Assembly: GCF_014489635.1 (NCBI RefSeq)
Contig: NZ_CP060828.1
Coordinates: forward strand, 6,284,001-6,348,000
Direction of reading: 5' to 3'
Length of the DNA: 64,000 nucleotides
Origin: Streptomyces roseirectus
Lineage (GTDB): Bacteria; Actinomycetota; Actinomycetes; Streptomycetales; Streptomycetaceae
The stretch's first letter is position 1; each line of letters starts with the position of its first letter. This document shows positions 11,011 through 19,369 of the stretch, piece after piece. Below the pieces are notes generated by a model. The model ran no database searches. It had not been told where the DNA came from and was given only the letters and a program-made list of their open reading frames with translations. Position numbers and translations under genes: made by a program.

Positions 11011-11037
11011 CAACTCCCCACCCCACCCCCTTAGTCG

Positions 11038-14000
11038 CTAACCCACGACCTTCTCGATCACCACGGTCCCAACCCCCGCAGCGGTCCCCCTGGCATTCAC
11101 CAGCCGAACCTCCCCGAAGAACTCCCGCCCTTCAGGCCCAGCGGCCTTCACAAGGACGTTCCCCGAGATGGTCGCCGAGGCCCCGCTCGCGATGGAGACG
11201 GTCGCCCCGGAGTCCACGGACACACTCCCGAGCCCAGCGGCGAAGTACACGTCCTTGTACTGGAACGTCGTAGTCCCGGCAGGAACGCTGTACCCGTCCA
11301 CGACAACCGTGTAGGTCCCCGCAGCCGGCTTCACGACGCTCACCGATTCCTCGGAGTCCCCGTCCGCCGACTTCGCGACCTCCACCCCGTCGCGGTACAC
11401 CACGAGGTCCAGATCCGCGGCGGCGTCGGAAACCCCACCGATGGACACGTCGAACCGCTCGACCCCGGCCGGCACCACAACGGTCGACGTCTGCGAAGCA
11501 CCGTGCGCGATCGTCGGCGTACCCAGCTTCGCCGACCCCAGCGACCCGCCCTCCAGCTTCGCGGTGAGCGGCGCGAACCCGTTCTTCACCGTCCAGTCGA
11601 CGGCGACAGGCGTCCCGACCTTCGCCTCGGCCACCGTCCGCACGGCCGGCGAGAACTCGGTACCGAGCACCGACACATCGAGCGTGTACGGGTTGTCGAG
11701 GTGCGGCGACGTCCGCCGCGACTCGACCTCGATCTCCCACACACCCGGCGTCGGGTTGGTGTAGGTCCGCAGATCCGGGCGGCAGTTGTTGGGCAGATCG
11801 GGGTTGGAGTAGTCGCTGTAGCAGTAGACCGTCGCGGAGTCCTCCATCTGCGTCCCGTACGGGTGCAGCGAGATGAACCGCGTCTGGCTCTTGTCCTTCA
11901 GCCCACCGAGCGCGACCTCAAGGGTCTTTGCACCCTGCGGCACGGTCACGAAGTACGAGTGGCTGCTGTTGCGCTGCACGCTCGCGGCCTTGGAGAAGGT
12001 GTACGACGGCGTGACGAGCGCGTGGGAGACGACGACGGTGGAGAGGATCTGCCGGTCCACGCCGACGGTCGACCGGTCGTCGAGTTCGACGATCGCGCTG
12101 TGCACGCCCGCCGACTTGGCCCGCGCCTGCACCTTGAGCGTCACCGGCGTGTTCAGCGGCAGCTTGACGCGCTTGCCGCCGAGCAGCTTGAACGTCCCGT
12201 CGTTCGTGACGAGCGAGACACGGTGCTCAACCGCCTTGGCGGGCCCGGAGGTCCGGGTGACGACGACGTCGTAGGTCCGCTTCTCGCCGACCTTCAGCCC
12301 GCCCTCGCGGTCGTAGATGCCGGTACCGAACCCGGGCTCCTTCAGCGCGCCCGAGAGCGCGGTGCTGACCGGCGCCTTGACGGTGTAGTCGTGCGCGGTC
12401 GCGCCCTTCTTGATCGCGTCCCACGCCTGCACGATGCGGATCAGCCCCGCGCCCTGCACATGCGCGGGAACGCCCTTGATCTCACGCGCGGTGCTGGTCA
12501 GCGCCGTGCGCAGGGTCAGCGGCGACAGCTCGATACCGCGCTGCTTCGCGGCGGACAGCAGCAGCGCGCTCGCGCCCGCGGCCTGCGGCGACGCCATCGA
12601 CGTCCCCTGGAGCATCGCGTACCCGGCGGGCAGGCTGTAGCCGGCCTCGGCGGTCGGCGCGCCCGGCGACCAGGTCTGCATCGTGTTGACGGCGGCGCCC
12701 GGCGCGACGAGCGTCGGCACGAACCCGCCGTCCTCGCGCGGCCCGGCGGAGGAGAACGGCAGCATCGCGTACTTCTTGGTCACCTGGGACCCGTAGTTCG
12801 CGGCCCAGGTCTCCTTGGAGATGGACGCGCCGACGCTGATGACCTTGTCGGCGAGGCCGGGGTCACCGATCGTGTTGATGCCCGGACCCTCGTTGCCGGC
12901 CGCGATGACGAGCTGCACGCCGTAGGTGTCGATGAGGCGCGTGTAGAGCTGCGCGCGGGCGTTGTTGCCGTCGTTCAGCGGGGGCAGCCCGCCGATGGAC
13001 ATGTTGACGATGTCGACGCCGCGCTTGGTGACGAGGTCGATCATGCCCTCGGTGAGCGCGACGTTGGTGCAGCCGCCGGTCCAGGTGCAGGCGCGCGACG
13101 ACACGATCTTGGCGCCCGGCGCCGCGCCGTTCATGCGGCCGCCGAACAGGGAGTTGGCGGCGGTGATCCCGGCGACGTGGCTGCCGTGCCGGGACTCGAC
13201 GACGCCGATGCTGACGTAGTCGGACTTGTCGCCGGCGCCGTTGAAGACGACGTCCTTGCGGATCTCGACGACGAACGGGATGCGCTCGGCGACCTCGGTC
13301 GCCGGGTTGTCGGTCCCGAAGTACCCGATCTGGAAACCGTCCTTGTACGGCTTCAGCGCCTCTTCGTCGGTGAAGTCGCCGTCGTTGTCGAGGTCGACGC
13401 GGACGGTACCGGCGGCGGCGTCGTAAAGGACGCCCCACACGTCGGACTTGTCGCCGTCGCGGTTCAAGTCCCCGGCCATGTCACCGCCGTTGGTGGCGGA
13501 CTCGGCGAAGGTCTGGAACCGGAAGTCCCCGGCGGGGGCCTTCCAACTCCGGCCGGCGGCGGTGAACGTGGGCCCCGCGACAGGGGAGTTCATCCGCAGC
13601 CAGGTGCCGTCGCGGTCGACCACCGGGTCGGTCGCGGTGACCCAGTCGACGATCTTCCGCTCACCGGTCGTCGTCTTCTGCAGCGCCGGGTGGCCGAGGT
13701 CGACGCCGGAGTCGAGGACGCCGATGGTGACGCCACGGCCGTCGTAGGTCGGGTGGTCCTCGACGAAGGAGACGGCGCCCGTTTCGAAGGACGGGTTGTA
13801 CGGGTTCGTCGCCGGGGTGTTCTTGCCCGGCGCGGGGTAACTCCCGGCCTTGGGGGCGGAGTCGCCCTTCGAGGTGCCCGGTGTCGGGTCGTCCAGGGCG
13901 ATCTCCTGGCGGAGGTCGATCGCCTGGACCGACGTCAGCTTCGACGCGGCGGCGATGGCCGCGTCCGCCTTGCCGGTGGGGACGGTCGCGCGGACGTAGC

Positions 14001-14313
14001 CGAGCTTGTCGTCCTTGCGGCCGATGAACCCGCCGTCCAGGCCGTCGAGTTGCTTCGCGACCTGGGCGGTGGCGCCCGGGGTGGTGGCGACCATCATCGT
14101 GACGGTCTTGTCCCCCTCGGTCTTCGCGTCCGCGAGCGCCGCCGCGTCGTCCGCGCCCAGCTTGTCGGCCTTGTCCGGCGACGACTTGGGGGCGACGGTG
14201 GAGTGCTGGTCCCCGGCGAACGCCAGCGGCACGGGACCGGCGGCCGACAGCGCGGCGACGAGCCCCGCCGCGACGGCTATTCGGACCGTACGTCTGTGGG
14301 GGGTGTGGGTCAT
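11038..14313 (-). CDS. Large secreted subtilisin-family (S8) serine protease
   Basis: 1091 residues. A signal peptide covers residues 1-33 (HRRTVRIAVAAGLVAALSAA, ending AFA). A pro-region with an I9-like inhibitor pattern runs to about 140. The S8 catalytic domain has Asp201 in GVLDSGVD, His376 in SRHGSHVAG, oxyanion Asn474 in AAGNEGPG and Ser572 in GTSMASPQAAG. A long insertion between Asp and His contains an acidic calcium-site-like DLDNDGDFTDEE near 308. The C-terminal 450 residues are beta-rich domains of the pre-peptidase type and are probably extracellular accessory modules. I chose ATG 14313 because AGGG precedes it by about 7 bases; 14319 is the alternative. It is divergent from the NUDIX gene. 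Confidence 0.93.
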   Translation of the reverse strand: MTHTPHRRTVRIAVAAGLVAALSAAGPVPLAFAGDQHSTVAPKSSPDKADKLGADDAAALADAKTEGDKTVTMMVATTPGATAQVAKQLDGLDGGFIGRKDDKLGYVRATVPTGKADAAIAAASKLTSVQAIDLRQEIALDDPTPGTSKGDSAPKAGSYPAPGKNTPATNPYNPSFETGAVSFVEDHPTYDGRGVTIGVLDSGVDLGHPALQKTTTGERKIVDWVTATDPVVDRDGTWLRMNSPVAGPTFTAAGRSWKAPAGDFRFQTFAESATNGGDMAGDLNRDGDKSDVWGVLYDAAAGTVRVDLDNDGDFTDEEALKPYKDGFQIGYFGTDNPATEVAERIPFVVEIRKDVVFNGAGDKSDYVSIGVVESRHGSHVAGITAANSLFGGRMNGAAPGAKIVSSRACTWTGGCTNVALTEGMIDLVTKRGVDIVNMSIGGLPPLNDGNNARAQLYTRLIDTYGVQLVIAAGNEGPGINTIGDPGLADKVISVGASISKETWAANYGSQVTKKYAMLPFSSAGPREDGGFVPTLVAPGAAVNTMQTWSPGAPTAEAGYSLPAGYAMLQGTSMASPQAAGASALLLSAAKQRGIELSPLTLRTALTSTAREIKGVPAHVQGAGLIRIVQAWDAIKKGATAHDYTVKAPVSTALSGALKEPGFGTGIYDREGGLKVGEKRTYDVVVTRTSGPAKAVEHRVSLVTNDGTFKLLGGKRVKLPLNTPVTLKVQARAKSAGVHSAIVELDDRSTVGVDRQILSTVVVSHALVTPSYTFSKAASVQRNSSHSYFVTVPQGAKTLEVALGGLKDKSQTRFISLHPYGTQMEDSATVYCYSDYSNPDLPNNCRPDLRTYTNPTPGVWEIEVESRRTSPHLDNPYTLDVSVLGTEFSPAVRTVAEAKVGTPVAVDWTVKNGFAPLTAKLEGGSLGSAKLGTPTIAHGASQTSTVVVPAGVERFDVSIGGVSDAAADLDLVVYRDGVEVAKSADGDSEESVSVVKPAAGTYTVVVDGYSVPAGTTTFQYKDVYFAAGLGSVSVDSGATVSIASGASATISGNVLVKAAGPEGREFFGEVRLVNARGTAAGVGTVVIEKVVG

Positions 14314-14526
14314 GGGCATCCCTAGCTCATGTCTTCGGTGAAGGGGACCGAAACTGATCCCGAACGATCGCCCAGCTTTACCCACGGGACGATCGTTTGG
14401 GGAGAGTTGACCGGGAGGCGGTGAATGTATGGGGAAAACCCGCGATGGACTTTAGTGAGTTGACCGCTACTTCCGGACAAAACGCCCACCAGGGTGCCCG
14501 CTACGACAGGGAGCTGTGAACCGCCC

Positions 14527-14979
14527 GTGAGAAAGACCAGGAGAACGGCGGCCTACGCCGTGATCGTCCAGGACGACCGCATCCTCCTCGCCCGCTTCCG
14601 CGCCCCCACCGGCGGCGGCAGCTGGATCATGCCGGGCGGCGGCGTCGAACACGGCGAGGACCCGTACGACACGGTCGTCCGCGAACTGCGCGAGGAGACC
14701 GGCTACGAGGTCGAGGTCACGGCCCTGCTCGGTGCCGTCTCCCGCCACGCCCCCGTCCCCCGCCGGGGCCTGCGCCGCCCCGCCGACCACCACGGCCTGG
14801 CCCTGATCTACGAGGCGAAGGTCACCGGCGGCGAACTGCGCCCCGAGGAGAACGGCTCGACGGACCTGGCGGCCTGGCACGCCCTCGCGGACCTCCCGGA
14901 CCTGCGGACGGGCGGCATCGTCGAGGCGGCCGTCCGCCTCTGGCGTCAACGCCCGCCCACGGGTCACCTGATTGACTGA
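14527..14979 (+). CDS. NUDIX hydrolase
   Basis: About 150 residues. The NUDIX box is complete: GGGVEHGEDPYDTVVRELRE continuing into ETGYEV (pattern GX5EX7REUXEEXGU), residues about 36-60. Such enzymes cleave nucleoside diphosphates linked to another moiety; the substrate is not predictable. The GTG at 14527 gives the N-terminus VRKTRRTAAYAV, which begins just before the first beta strand, and GGGAG lies 13 bases upstream. A GTG at 14494 would add 11 residues with weak ribosome-site support. It is followed after 91 bases by a serine hydrolase gene on the same strand. Confidence 0.88.
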   Translation: MRKTRRTAAYAVIVQDDRILLARFRAPTGGGSWIMPGGGVEHGEDPYDTVVRELREETGYEVEVTALLGAVSRHAPVPRRGLRRPADHHGLALIYEAKVTGGELRPEENGSTDLAAWHALADLPDLRTGGIVEAAVRLWRQRPPTGHLID

Positions 14980-15070
14980 AACAGGCTCAACCCCTCTCAG
15001 CAGGGACAACTCCGCCTGAACCGAGGGCGTCCTTCCCCCTGACCGAACGATCACGAGCAGGGGGAACCAC

Positions 15071-16252
15071 ATGAAGACACTCCGTACGACGGCCCTCACG
15101 GCGACGGCCCTCACGGCGACACTCGCGCTCGCGGCCCCGGCGCTGGCCGCCGCACCGGCCCACGAGGCCACGCGCAAGGCCGTCGAGGGCGTCGTCCGCG
15201 AGGGCGTACCGGGCGTCACGCTGACCGCCCGGGAAGGCGGCAAGACGTGGTCGACGACGGCCGGAGTCGGCAACCTCCACACCGGCAAGCCGCGCTCGGC
15301 GGGCGACCACTACCGCGTCGGCTCGATCACCAAGACGTTCGTGGCGACCGTGCTGCTGCAACTGGAGGCGGAGGGCAAGCTGTCGCTGGACGACACGGTG
15401 GAGAAGTGGCTGCCGGGCGTGGTGCGCGGAAACGGCCACGACGGCAGCCGCATCACCCTCCGCCAGCTCCTCAACCACACCAGCGGGATAGCGAATTACA
15501 CGGACGACGCGGGGTTCGCCCAGGACTACTTCCTCAAGGACGGCTTCTTCAAGAACCGCTACACGCCGCGTACCCCGGCCTACGCGGTGGGCATCGCGAT
15601 GTCCCACGCCCCCGACTTCCCGCCGGGCACCGGCTGGAACTACTCCAACACGAATTACGTCGTCGCCGGAATGGTCATCGAAAAGGCGACCGGCCGGCCG
15701 TACGGCCAGGAGATCCGTACCCGCGTCCTGAATCCTCTCCACCTCAAGGACACCTCGGTCCCCGGCAACCGGGCGACCCTTCCCAAGCCGTCCAGCCGCG
15801 CGTACGGCAAGCTCGCGGAGACCGCCGACGGTCCGACGTACGACGTCACCGAGCTGAACCCCTCGGCGGCGGGCGCGGCGGGCGAGATGGTCTCCACCTC
15901 GTCCGACCTGAACCGCTTCTACAGCGCCCTGCTGCGCGGCAAGCTGCTCCCGCCCGCCCAGCTCAAGGAGATGAAGACCACCGCCCTGAACTCCGACTAC
16001 GGCCTCGGTCTCCTCACCGCCACCCTCTCCTGCGGCGTCACCGTCTGGGGCCACAGCGGCGGTATCCACGGCTCCGAATCCATCGCGCTCACCACCACCG
16101 ACGGGAAGCACTCCCTCGCCGCGAATCTGAACGGCGACTGGACGGGCGACATCGTCTCGGTCGTAGAAGCGGAATTCTGTGGAAACCCCGCCCCGAGCGC
16201 AAGCCGTTCGGGTGAAACCGACCTCTCCGTCATCCAGGATGCGGCGAAATAA
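15071..16252 (+). CDS. Secreted serine hydrolase, beta-lactamase/DD-carboxypeptidase family
   Basis: 393 residues. A signal peptide covers about residues 1-27 (TATLALAAPALA). The three motifs of the class C beta-lactamase/DD-peptidase (S12) fold are present: SITK at 85-88, YSN at 191-193 and HSGG at 328-331. The likely role is extracytoplasmic D-Ala-D-Ala carboxypeptidase or esterase activity; true beta-lactamase activity is not implied. GGGGGAA precedes the ATG by about 6 bases. There is no C-terminal membrane anchor, so it is probably released. Confidence 0.88.
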   Translation: MKTLRTTALTATALTATLALAAPALAAAPAHEATRKAVEGVVREGVPGVTLTAREGGKTWSTTAGVGNLHTGKPRSAGDHYRVGSITKTFVATVLLQLEAEGKLSLDDTVEKWLPGVVRGNGHDGSRITLRQLLNHTSGIANYTDDAGFAQDYFLKDGFFKNRYTPRTPAYAVGIAMSHAPDFPPGTGWNYSNTNYVVAGMVIEKATGRPYGQEIRTRVLNPLHLKDTSVPGNRATLPKPSSRAYGKLAETADGPTYDVTELNPSAAGAAGEMVSTSSDLNRFYSALLRGKLLPPAQLKEMKTTALNSDYGLGLLTATLSCGVTVWGHSGGIHGSESIALTTTDGKHSLAANLNGDWTGDIVSVVEAEFCGNPAPSASRSGETDLSVIQDAAK

Positions 16253-16353
16253 AACACCCAGTTCATCCCCCGGAAATATCCGTCGCGCCTGATATCGGCT
16301 AACCCGCACTTCACGGGGATGGCTTGATACATGTGCAAGGCGGGTGAGCGCGA

Positions 16354-17526
16354 ATGCTCCGTGTGCTGTCTGTCTACGAGGGCTTCTTCTCCGGGGGCGC
16401 CCGGATCGTCCACAGCGACGTGGTGCTGGGCCTCCGCGAGGGGGGCCAGCACCACCGCGTGCTCAGCATGCACGCGGAGGTCCACCGCGAGGCGACGCGC
16501 CAGCGCATGGAGAACGACACGTGCTACCGCCGCCTGACGGCGGCGGGCATCCCGGTGACGGCACTGGGGCGGACTTTCGAGGGGGGTGTTCCGGCCACGG
16601 CCTTCACGGGCGAGGAACTGGCCGACACGGCACGCGCGATGGCCGAGGCGGACGTCATCCTGTCGCTGAAGGAACAGCCCCTGGCGCTGCTGAACCAGGC
16701 CGGCCTCCCACGCCGCCCGATCGTCGTCGGCCTCCACCGCTCCGACCCCGAGAACCAGTCCCTGGACGAGCTGCTGACCGGCATCGCGGACGGCAAGGTC
16801 GCGGCGGCGGTCTGCTGCGCGGAGTCGACACGGGCGGCGTACGAGGCGGCGGGCGTGCCGGGCGAGCTGCTGCACGTCATCCCCAACGGCGTCGACCTGA
16901 TCCGCTTCCGCCCGGACGCGGCGCGACGGCTGTCCGTCCGCGCGGAACTCGGTCTGCCGGAGACGGCCCCGGTCGTCGTCTTCGCCGCCCGCTACGACGG
17001 CATGAAGAACGTCCCGCTGTTCCTGCGGGCGGCGGCGGAATGGCTGGCGCGCGAGCCCGAGGGTCACGTCCTGATGTGCGGGGCGGGGATGAGCGAGGAG
17101 AACGCGTCACTCCTCGCGGACGTGCGGGAGGCGGGCGTACAGGACGTTGGGCGCCTCCACATGCTCGGCGTCCGCCGGGACATGGAGGCGCTGTACGCGG
17201 CGTCCGACGTCGTCGCGCTGACGTCGGCCTGGGGCGAGGCGGCGCCGCTCTGCCTCATCGAAGGCATGATGTGCGGCGCGATCCCGGTCACGACGGACGT
17301 CGGCGACAGCGCGTCGATCGTCGCGGGCCACGGCCTCGTGACCCCCTTCGACCCTCGCCTGATCGCCGCGGCCTGGTCCGAGGCGGCCTCGGCGAGGGCG
17401 GAGCTGGGCCCCACCCTCGCCGCGAGCCGCGAACGCTTCAGCCGGACCCGGATGATCGCGTCCTACGCGGCGCTGTTGGACCGGGTGAGCGGTCGCACTA
17501 CGCCGAGGTCTCACGCAGGTGCGTGA
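16354..17526 (+). CDS. Glycosyltransferase family 4
   Basis: 390 residues with the two-domain GT-B layout. The N-terminal acceptor domain begins MLRVLSVYEGFFSGGAR. The linker IPNGVDLIRFRP is near residue 175. The C-terminal nucleotide-sugar domain has VVFAARYDGMKNVPLFLRA and the E-x7-E motif (EAAPLCLIEGMMCG near 300). It uses a nucleotide-activated sugar as donor; the acceptor is unknown. It stands alone, with no other polysaccharide genes nearby. Its last 29 bases overlap the convergent DUF397 gene. Confidence 0.88.
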   Translation: MLRVLSVYEGFFSGGARIVHSDVVLGLREGGQHHRVLSMHAEVHREATRQRMENDTCYRRLTAAGIPVTALGRTFEGGVPATAFTGEELADTARAMAEADVILSLKEQPLALLNQAGLPRRPIVVGLHRSDPENQSLDELLTGIADGKVAAAVCCAESTRAAYEAAGVPGELLHVIPNGVDLIRFRPDAARRLSVRAELGLPETAPVVVFAARYDGMKNVPLFLRAAAEWLAREPEGHVLMCGAGMSEENASLLADVREAGVQDVGRLHMLGVRRDMEALYAASDVVALTSAWGEAAPLCLIEGMMCGAIPVTTDVGDSASIVAGHGLVTPFDPRLIAAAWSEAASARAELGPTLAASRERFSRTRMIASYAALLDRVSGRTTPRSHAGA

Positions 17527-17710
17527 GGAAGGGCGTCCAGGAGGAGAGGGGGAGGAGGAGGGCGGGACCGGTGGGGTTCTTGGAGTCGCGGACGCCGATG
17601 TGGGGGGCGAGGGGGGCGACTTCGAGGCAGTTCTGGCCGGCTGTGCTGTAGGACGACTTGAACCATGCCTGGTCGGCGGCGAGTTCGGGGGCGGTGTAAC
17701 GCTTGTGCAT
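17498..17710 (-). CDS. DUF397 protein, partner of the adjacent XRE regulator
   Basis: 70 residues with the DUF397 hallmarks: WFKSSYSTAGQNCLEVAP near residues 16-33, then GVRDSKNP and the hydrophobic end WTPFLTHLR. It starts three bases after the stop of the XRE gene, so the two are one operon. XRE/DUF397 pairs such as Scr1/Scr2 and the WhiJ group are known regulatory pairs affecting antibiotic production and development in Streptomyces. A toxin-antitoxin-like relation has been suggested for some but cannot be judged here. The stop overlaps the convergent glycosyltransferase by 29 bases. Confidence 0.9.
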   Translation of the reverse strand: MHKRYTAPELAADQAWFKSSYSTAGQNCLEVAPLAPHIGVRDSKNPTGPALLLPLSSWTPFLTHLRETSA

Positions 17711-17713
17711 GGA

Positions 17714-18595
17714 CTACAGCTCTCGTTCTAGTCGGTGCAGGAAAGCGGGAGTGTCCTCAGGGGACAGTGCTGATGCTGTCATGGCGTTGAACCGCCGCAT
17801 GAACCGGTTGACTTCGCGAGGCTTGTCGGAGGTGGAGACGGGGCCCCAGGCGCTGTCCACCTGGACACGCGGCGGAAAGTTGTTGCCGAAGTCGAGGATC
17901 GCGAAGTCGTCGGGGGACCGGTAGCTCGGCCTGAACGGCAGTACTTGGACCGTGACGTGGTCCCATGAAGCCATCTCCTCGATCCGCGCGTACTGCTCAC
18001 GCATGACGTCCGCACCCCCGATCGGATACCGGAGGGCAGCTTCCCCGAGGATGGCGTGAAGCTCAACAGGGTTGTCGCGGGTGAGGACTTCCTGCCGCCG
18101 CATCCGCAACTCCACGCTCTGGCTGACGAACTCGGAGGTGTGCTCCTCGATCGGCTTGTGCAGTTCGTGCACGGCGACCGCATATCGCTCGGTCTGGAGC
18201 AACCCGTAGACCAGCGAGGGGTGGTACACCTTCATGGAGCGGGCCTCGGGCTCGATGCCGACGAAGGCGGGCATCCCCGTAGGCGTCAGCCCCCGGAACT
18301 GGGTCAGCCAATCCTGCTTGTTGGACTCCTTGTTGAGGCTGATCAGGCCGTCGATGATGTCGGGGTCGGTGACCCCGTACTTGTCCAGCAGCTTGCGCAG
18401 ATCACCGACGTTGCGGAAGTTCAGCGAGCCCGACTCGATCCGTTGTAGCGACGCCTCGGAGATCTTCAGCCCCACGACGGCCTGCTTCCGCGAGAGGGGT
18501 CCGCCCCGGTCGCCGAGACCGCAGTTCTCCCGGAAATGCCGCATCTGAAGACCGAGTTCGAGTCGTTGGGCGGTGCGCCCGCGCTTCGCAGCCAT
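17714..18595 (-). CDS. XRE-family regulator with DUF5753 domain (WhiJ/Scr1-like)
   Basis: 293 residues. The N-terminal helix-turn-helix (about 5-75) contains LSRKQAVVGLKISEASLQRI. The C-terminal DUF5753 ligand-like domain (about 100-285) contains EARSMKVYHPSLVYGLLQTE and a WDHVTVQVLPF segment. The ATG at 18595 is preferred to the GTG two codons upstream because AGAGG is spaced correctly for it. It is followed by the DUF397 gene and is divergent from a HATPase gene across 206 bases, the usual three-gene arrangement of this paralogous set. Confidence 0.92.
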   Translation of the reverse strand: MAAKRGRTAQRLELGLQMRHFRENCGLGDRGGPLSRKQAVVGLKISEASLQRIESGSLNFRNVGDLRKLLDKYGVTDPDIIDGLISLNKESNKQDWLTQFRGLTPTGMPAFVGIEPEARSMKVYHPSLVYGLLQTERYAVAVHELHKPIEEHTSEFVSQSVELRMRRQEVLTRDNPVELHAILGEAALRYPIGGADVMREQYARIEEMASWDHVTVQVLPFRPSYRSPDDFAILDFGNNFPPRVQVDSAWGPVSTSDKPREVNRFMRRFNAMTASALSPEDTPAFLHRLEREL

Positions 18596-18801
18596 GTGCA
18601 CCTCTCTGTGCGCTTGTGCGTACGGCTAGTGACCGTGTGCAGAGTGTGGCACCGGGTGCGCGACCGCCGCAGGCGAATGCTCAGATTCGGGCATAGTCCA
18701 CTTTCCCCATCCCTGATGATTCAGCGGACTTTCGATTGCAACCGAACGCCCCGCCCCGCCACGGTGATCCCACAGCCGCAACGGAAAGGGGCCGACCCCA
18801 C

Positions 18802-19239
18802 ATGACCACCCCCGCTCCCACTCCCACCACCCCCCACACCGAATCCTGGAACATGAGCTACCCCATGACGCTGCGAAGCGTCCCCCTCGCCCGCCGCCAA
18901 ACCCTCCGCCGCCTCACCCTCTGGTCCTGGCCCGGCAACACCTACGACGCCACCCTGATCGTCTCCGAACTCGTCGCCAACGCCATCCGCCACGCCCACC
19001 GCCCCGGCCACGAACTCTGGCTCCACCTGGCCCTGTTGGAGAACCCCACCAACACCCTCCTGATCGAAGTCTCCGACCCCACCACCACCTTCCCCACCCT
19101 CCCCGCCCACCCCACCCCCGAAGCCGGCCGCGGCCTCCAGGTGGTCAACTCCCTCACCACCCACCTCGACTGGCACCTCCGCCCCCACATCGGCAAAACG
19201 GTAGCCACCCACCTCCCCTGCGCCCCCGCACCCCGCTGA
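18802..19239 (+). CDS. HATPase-domain protein, RsbW/anti-sigma-like
   Basis: 145 residues of the GHKL ATP-binding fold without a histidine phosphoacceptor domain. The N-box is ELVANAIRHA (near residue 55) and the G2 box is GRGLQVVNSL (near 112). This is the regulatory kinase-like protein that accompanies XRE/DUF397 pairs in Streptomyces and resembles anti-sigma kinases. ATG 18802 is chosen because GGAAAGGGG lies about 10 bases upstream; a longer frame from 18736 is poorly supported. The 3' end runs into a copy of a C-rich repeat. Confidence 0.85.
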   Translation: MTTPAPTPTTPHTESWNMSYPMTLRSVPLARRQTLRRLTLWSWPGNTYDATLIVSELVANAIRHAHRPGHELWLHLALLENPTNTLLIEVSDPTTTFPTLPAHPTPEAGRGLQVVNSLTTHLDWHLRPHIGKTVATHLPCAPAPR

Positions 19240-19275
19240 CCCCCGTGCCCCGCCCCCCTGCTCTCCCGCGCCCGC
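19218..19275. repeat. C-rich dispersed repeat at the HATPase 3' end
   Basis: About 50 bases match 20146-20203 at roughly 9 in 10 positions, sharing CCCCCGCACC, CGCTG, CCCCCG and GCCCCCCTG blocks in the same order. This copy overlaps the last codons and stop of the HATPase gene. Confidence 0.75.
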
Positions 19276-19369
19276 GAAGAAACGAGGACCCACGCGGAGG
19301 AGGGGCCACCCGGCAGCACCAGGCGACCCCTCCTCTCCCCCCGAGTACCGCCCCGGTTCCCCTCCTGAC

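Larger units (their letters stand above)
10555..11037. other. 483-base gene-free gap: G-tract run, hairpin, dispersed repeat
   Basis: The gap lies upstream of the TrmB/LuxR regulator and downstream of the S8 protease, both on the minus strand. From left to right it contains the regulator's promoter region, a run of guanine tracts (10844-10891), a 16-bp perfect hairpin (10897-10934) and a copy of the dispersed intergenic element (10942-11010). I see no coding sequence. Confidence 0.75.
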
